Source of the DNA: Streptomyces sp. Ru73
GTDB lineage: Bacteria; Actinomycetota; Actinomycetes; Streptomycetales; Streptomycetaceae
Assembly (NCBI RefSeq): GCF_002920575.1
Contig: NZ_PQSQ01000005.1
Coordinates: 1 to 64,000 of the forward strand
Length of the DNA: 64,000 bases
Reading direction: 5' to 3'
Part shown: positions 60,541 through 64,000 of the stretch, piece after piece
How positions within the stretch are numbered: the stretch's first letter is position 1
How the letters are laid out: each line of letters begins with the position of its first letter
The notes under the pieces: model-generated
What the model saw: the letters and a program-made list of their open reading frames with translations, nothing else
What the model was told of the DNA's origin: nothing
Database searches by the model: none
Position numbers and translations under genes: made by a program

Positions 60541-60969
60541 ATGACCGACAAGGAGCCCGTCCTGCGCACCGGTGGTGCCGACAATGACCTCGAAGAGCTG
60601 CTGGGGGAGCGACTGGACGCGTTCAACAACGCCGCCACCGGCGGGGCGGAGGAGACGGAGTTCAGCGTCCGGGTCACGGACACGGACGGCGGGATCATCG
60701 CCGGCCTCACCGGCTGGACCTGGGGCGACCTGGGCGGCATCGAGCTGCTGTGGGTCCACGAGGACCACCGCCAGGCCGGCTGGGGCACCCGCTTGCTGCA
60801 GGCGGCGGAGGCCGAGGCCCGCCGCCGCGGCTGTGCGCGGATGGCCGTCTCCACGTACTCCTTCCAGGCGCCGGCCTTCTACGCCCGCCACGGTTACCGC
60901 GAGACCGGCCGCCTGCCGGGCCTCCCGGGCGGGCACGAAGACGTGCACTTCCTGAAGGAGCTGACGTGA
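60541..60969 (+). CDS. GNAT-family N-acetyltransferase
   Basis: This is a 142-residue acetyltransferase. The acetyl-CoA pyrophosphate loop is HRQAGWGTRLLQAAEAEARRRG (the R/Q-x-x-G-x-G/A pattern). The C-terminal strand is FYARHGYRETGRLPGLPGGH, typical of a small-molecule or aminoglycoside/amine GNAT. The start is ATG 60541 with no clear ribosome site, possibly leaderless. It converges with an MFS gene; substrate unknown. Confidence 0.87.
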   Translation: MTDKEPVLRTGGADNDLEELLGERLDAFNNAATGGAEETEFSVRVTDTDGGIIAGLTGWTWGDLGGIELLWVHEDHRQAGWGTRLLQAAEAEARRRGCARMAVSTYSFQAPAFYARHGYRETGRLPGLPGGHEDVHFLKELT

Positions 60970-61034
60970 GACGCGGCGGAGCCGGCGGGCCACTTCGGCA
61001 CTGAGACCGTGCCCGCCTTCTCCTCGGCGGCTGG

Positions 61035-62465
61035 TCAGCGGGCCAGTTCCTCCAGGGAACGCTGTTTGGTTTCCACGCCGTAGCGCAGCACGACCGCCAG
61101 GCCGGTCAGGAGCACCGCGGCGGACAGTACGAAGCTCCACAGCACTCCGGTGCGCGCGCCGAGCAGCAGCCCGATGGTGATGGGCGCGACCACCGAGGCG
61201 AGGTTGCGCATGGTGCTGCCGGTCATCGTCGCCCAGGCCCGCATCCGGGTCGGATACAGCTCCGCGGTGTACAGGTAGATCAGCGGGGCGTTGATGTTGA
61301 CGCCGAGCAGGACGAGGGCACCGGCGGCGAACAGGACGTCCCAGCGTTCCTGCCCCAGGACACCGAGGGCGACCGCACCGCCGACGCTGCCGAACAGCGC
61401 CAGACCGTACCCGGCGGCGAACCAGAACCGGCGGCCGAGCCGGTCCAGGGACCACGCGGTCAGGTACAGCACCGCGAGGTTGCCCACCACGATCCCGCCG
61501 GTCAGCAGCGAAGCCCGGGCCGGCGGGAGGCCGCCGACACGCATCAACAGCGTCGGCATCCAGGTGGTGAAGCCGCCGAGCGGCAGGAAGGTGGTGAACC
61601 ACACGCACCACAGCGCGGCGGTGCGCGCACGGTAGGCGGGGGAGAACAGCTCGCCGAAGCGCGTCCGGGGCTCCACGACGGGCCGCGCGGTGGCCGGCGG
61701 GACCACCGGCTCCAGGGCGTGGCCCCCGTCGCGTGCGCTCGCCTCCATCTCCTCCACCACGGAACGGGCCCGGTCGAGCGCACCACGATGGACGAGGTGG
61801 CGCGGTGACTCGGGCAGGCGGAACCACGCCCACAACGCGGTGAGCACCGGCACGCCCGCGAGGACGAACAGCGAGCGCCAGGCCGTCTCGGGCGGGAACG
61901 CCGCGAGGAACGCCGCGCCGAGCAGCGTCGCGCCGAGGACGCCCCACAGGAACAGGCTCTCGTAGGCGAGCACGATCCGCCCGCGGGCGCGTGCGCCCAC
62001 GAACTCGTTGAACATCGCCGCTGCGACAGGCACTTCGGCACCCAGCCCCATGCCCTGCACGAAGCGGAAGGCCATCATGCTCTCGACGTTCCAGGCCACC
62101 GCCGCGCACAGGGACAGCAGCCCGAAGAGCGCTGAAGCGGCGACGAAGGCCGCCTTGCGGCCGACCCGCTCGCTGACCACACCGAACACGAGCGCACCGA
62201 TGATCTGCCCCACATAGCCCGCGGCGATCAGCGCCCCCGCCACCGACAGCGGTGCGCCGAGCGTGGCCAGCACGGCACTGAGCACGACCGAGAGGAGCAG
62301 CGCGTCGAAGGAGTCGAAGAAGGTGCCGACTCCGAGCAGCCCGGCGATCCGCAGGTGGAAGCGGGTCAGGGGGATACGGTCCACCCTGGCCAGCAGGGCA
62401 CCGGCCGTGTCGTGGCCGTCGACGGCCTCGGGTGCGGTGCGTGCCGCGGTCGGTTGGATGCTCAC
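61035..62465 (-). CDS. MFS transporter (aromatic-acid:H+ symporter-like)
   Basis: This is a 476-residue 12-helix transporter. The motif GVVSERVGRKAAFVAASALFG, GLGAEVPVAAAMFNEFV, and PESPRHL are typical of the AAHS/SP branch. GVGTFFDSFDALLLS in helix 1 contains the charged DxFD motif of aromatic-acid symporters. GTG 62465 is used, following GGAGGCCAC. A perfect 13-bp tandem repeat lies just upstream and may be its operator. A substrate such as an aromatic or organic acid is likely, unproven. Confidence 0.9.
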   Translation of the reverse strand: MSIQPTAARTAPEAVDGHDTAGALLARVDRIPLTRFHLRIAGLLGVGTFFDSFDALLLSVVLSAVLATLGAPLSVAGALIAAGYVGQIIGALVFGVVSERVGRKAAFVAASALFGLLSLCAAVAWNVESMMAFRFVQGMGLGAEVPVAAAMFNEFVGARARGRIVLAYESLFLWGVLGATLLGAAFLAAFPPETAWRSLFVLAGVPVLTALWAWFRLPESPRHLVHRGALDRARSVVEEMEASARDGGHALEPVVPPATARPVVEPRTRFGELFSPAYRARTAALWCVWFTTFLPLGGFTTWMPTLLMRVGGLPPARASLLTGGIVVGNLAVLYLTAWSLDRLGRRFWFAAGYGLALFGSVGGAVALGVLGQERWDVLFAAGALVLLGVNINAPLIYLYTAELYPTRMRAWATMTGSTMRNLASVVAPITIGLLLGARTGVLWSFVLSAAVLLTGLAVVLRYGVETKQRSLEELAR

Positions 62466-62479
62466 GTGGCCTCCACGCT

Positions 62480-62505
62480 GAGGACATGTACGGAGGACAT
62501 GTACG
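62480..62505 (-). repeat. Perfect 13-bp tandem repeat upstream of the MFS gene
   Basis: Two adjacent copies of GAGGACATGTACG (plus strand), each containing the palindrome ACATGT, lie 15 nt upstream of the MFS start. It could be an operator for an unseen regulator. Confidence 0.75.
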
Positions 62506-62708
62506 TCGGACACGCCCTCCGGGCCGAGGACGCGCACGGGAGAGCGACCGCGTCGAGGCCCGGTGACTCGGTGACCGAGCGCCCGGTACTCCAGCGCTGT
62601 CCGCGCTCCCGCACCTCAGTAGTCCAGTACTCCGCTACACCAGAGCTCTATTGCCTCTGTACTGGTCGGGCACCGCCGACGCCGGTCGGGTGGCCCTCCG
62701 CAACGGAG

Positions 62709-62738
62709 CCGCCCGCCCCGAGGAGCCGGGACGGGCGG
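62709..62738 (-). terminator. Terminator of sapA
   Basis: CCGCCCGCCCCG and CGGGACGGGCGG form a GC stem with one mismatch, about 24 nt beyond the sapA stop. The rest of the 296-nt gap 62466-62761 carries no gene. Confidence 0.65.
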
Positions 62739-62761
62739 TTGGGTTCGTACGGAGCAGCCGG

Positions 62762-63223
62762 TCAGCCGCAGTGGCCGCGGCCGTTGGCGCCCACGCCGTC
62801 GATCGCGGCGTTCCACAGGATGCACTGGCCGCGGGCGTCCAGGTACACCGGCCCGGCGTACGTGGTGTAGTGGCCGCTGTCCACCACGTACGGCGCGCCG
62901 CGCCCGGCGTCGATGGCGAGCGAGACGGCCATCCACACGGCCGGCGTGCCGGGCGTGTTCCGGATGGTGACGGCGCAGTTCTTGCCCGTCGACTCGTTCC
63001 AGGTCACGTACACCGTGCCGACGTCGCTGACCGGCGTCGAGTCGATGACCTTGTAGCCGCTGCCGCAGACGCCGTTGTAGGCCGCCTGCGCCGTGGCCGG
63101 GGCCGCGGCGGCCGTGGCCGTCGTCCGGGGCGCAGCGGAGGACGGCGAGGCAAGGGCGGTCACCGCACCGACGGTGACGGCGGTCAGCGCGGCGGTCGTG
63201 GCCGCACGGCGGATGAGAGTCAT
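62762..63223 (-). CDS. sapA: Spore-associated protein A (SapA)-like secreted protein
   Basis: This is a 153-residue secreted protein. The signal (MTLIRRAATTAALTAVTVGAVTALASPSSA) is cut near residue 30. The mature part AAYNGVCGSGYKVIDSTPVSDVGTVYVTWNE, GKNCAVTIRNTPGT, and HYTTYAGPVYLDARGQCILWNAAIDG matches Streptomyces SapA, a protein found on spores. Four Cys suggest two disulfides. Function is unknown; it may be a lectin-like or structural spore-surface protein. ATG 63223 follows GGGGGAACACC. Confidence 0.88.
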   Translation of the reverse strand: MTLIRRAATTAALTAVTVGAVTALASPSSAAPRTTATAAAAPATAQAAYNGVCGSGYKVIDSTPVSDVGTVYVTWNESTGKNCAVTIRNTPGTPAVWMAVSLAIDAGRGAPYVVDSGHYTTYAGPVYLDARGQCILWNAAIDGVGANGRGHCG

Positions 63224-63369
63224 GGTGTTCCCCCAGTTGGTCATCGGCGGCGCTCGCTGCGCCTGCCCAGTCAGACAAGGCGGCCCGTGGGATCGTTGTG
63301 CTCCGTGTGTCACCGTTCTGTCACCGTGTCCCGGAGGGTTCGGCGCCTCCGCGGTGGGGTGGTGACACA

Positions 63370-63402
63370 CGAACGGCCGCCCATGGGGGAGGCGGCCGTT
63401 CG
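63370..63402 (-). terminator. Terminator of the gene at the window end
   Basis: CGAACGGCCGCC and GGCGGCCGTTCG form a perfect 12-bp stem with a 9-nt loop, 33 nt beyond the stop of the partial gene. Confidence 0.8.
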
Positions 63403-63434
63403 CTGCGGGAAGTGGTGCATGGGAAGAGAGGGGA

Positions 63435-64000
63435 CTACGGGTAATTCACCACGTATGCCTCCTGGTTGCCGGCGTTCGCCGGGCCGCCCTGGTCGTTGAT
63501 GACGTGCTGGATGGTGCCGGTGCCGCCGAGCGAGACGCCCACCATGTGGTGGAACCGCACGCCGTCCGCGCGGGGCACCTGGAAGGCGCGGTCGGCGGCC
63601 ACCGACTTGTTGACGTTGAAGTAGCAGTAGCTGCCCAGCCCGTACGCCTGGTGGTCGGTGACCCCGTCGGCCACCTTGTACGCGGCGTAGCCCTTCGTGT
63701 CGCCGTCCCTCCAGGATGCCTGGTCCGGCGGGTCGTACGGCATCTCGTTCTGGAAGAAGTACGTCCGGCCGCCGTTGCCGTTCCACACCACCTGGTCCTT
63801 CTGGAAGTGCTCGACGAACAGGCCGTACATCGTGACGTCGTCCCCGTTGACGATGAGTCCGTTGTCCGCGGTGTTCTGCGTCCAGCCGACCCCGTCGCCG
63901 TGGTCGGCCCGCCAGATCCAGGTGTGGTCGCCGATGACGTCCGAGCTGTTGACCACCAGGCTCTTGGCCGCCTTGCCGACGCCTGCGCCGCCGACGCGGA
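63435..64000 (-). CDS. C-terminal part of a large secreted beta-helix/glucanase-type protein
   Basis: The frame is open to the window edge and continues beyond. About 188 C-terminal residues are seen. VIGDHTWIWRADHG, VGWTQNTADNGLIVNGDDVTMYGLFVEHFQKDQVVWNGNGGRTYFFQNEMPYDPP and GTGTIQHVINDQGGPANAG (in outline) match a Streptomyces family annotated as 'adenylyl cyclase' or coagulation-factor 5/8-type. It has right-handed beta-helix features and resembles GH55-like exo-beta-1,3-glucanases. The 'adenylyl cyclase' label is not supported by any cyclase motif seen here. Confidence 0.75.
   Translation of the reverse strand, partial: RVGGAGVGKAAKSLVVNSSDVIGDHTWIWRADHGDGVGWTQNTADNGLIVNGDDVTMYGLFVEHFQKDQVVWNGNGGRTYFFQNEMPYDPPDQASWRDGDTKGYAAYKVADGVTDHQAYGLGSYCYFNVNKSVAADRAFQVPRADGVRFHHMVGVSLGGTGTIQHVINDQGGPANAGNQEAYVVNYP

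Noticed and set aside
63435-64000. Adenylyl cyclase annotation for the partial gene
   Set aside because: No cyclase catalytic motif is visible; the sequence looks like a beta-helix/glucanase-type protein.

Overview
The window is high-GC (about 72-73%) actinomycete DNA, almost certainly from a Streptomyces chromosome. Supporting signs are strong third-position GC bias with long antisense shadow frames, frequent GTG/TTG starts, a SapA-type spore-associated protein, an ANTAR/STAS/SpoIIE stress module, a CtpI-like giant P-type ATPase, a large HPII-type catalase and a Rox-type rifamycin monooxygenase. I see no rRNA, tRNA, CRISPR array, transposase or phage gene. Many genes are accessory in character, and the layout is of small independent operons separated by strong GC hairpins.

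Region by region. 1-2.4 kb: the 3' end of a sensor-kinase-like gene with degenerate catalytic motifs, its NarL-type response regulator and a small membrane protein. 2.6-8.1 kb: an alpha/beta-hydrolase-fold protein lacking the nucleophile serine, then a signalling cluster with a RsbW-like/PAS/GAF/PP2C phosphatase, a STAS-ANTAR fusion and a divergent winged-helix regulator with a leaderless promoter. 8.2-10.3 kb: a Kbp-like BON-LysM protein, a KGG stress-repeat protein and a DUF3574 secreted protein. 10.3-15.3 kb: an ABC-F protein with a candidate attenuator leader, an HSL-family esterase and small unknowns. 15.5-18.4 kb: a signal-less metzincin with a small partner, then an ArsR/class-C-hydrolase operon whose operator lies inside the promoter spacer. 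18.7-29.3 kb: a basic-tailed membrane protein with the P-type ATPase, a protein carrying the LQRxAGN motif typical of contractile-injection-system cargo, a methyltransferase and catalase. 29.4-34.3 kb: WrbA, a ChrB-like/MFS pair, and a B3/4 + EamA + XRE-cupin group.

34.6-40.2 kb is the most unusual region: four tightly spaced plus-strand genes. They encode a GT8-like glycosyltransferase fused to a CBM4/9/22-type module and a methyltransferase-like domain, a GT2 glycosyltransferase, a UDP-glucuronate decarboxylase (UDP-xylose synthase) and a GH10 xylanase-family enzyme without a signal peptide. Together they look like a pathway that makes and edits a xylose-containing glycan or glycoconjugate. 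I know of no described bacterial system with this composition.

40.3-47.6 kb is a complete catabolic operon for the four-carbon sugar acids L-threonate and D-erythronate (ltnD-otnK-otnC-MFS-otnI-denD-FadR regulator), with a near-ideal operator upstream of ltnD. 47.7-52.5 kb: small unknowns, a zinc-ribbon protein, rox with an upstream RAE-like element, a secreted Cys-containing protein and an epoxide hydrolase. 52.6-64 kb: three MFS exporters/symporters, a GntR repressor with a palindromic operator, a secreted NlpC/P60-like protein whose catalytic Cys is Ser, an RTX-repeat secreted protein, a YaaH-type transporter, a GNAT acetyltransferase, SapA, and the C-terminal part of a large secreted right-handed-beta-helix-type protein running off the end.
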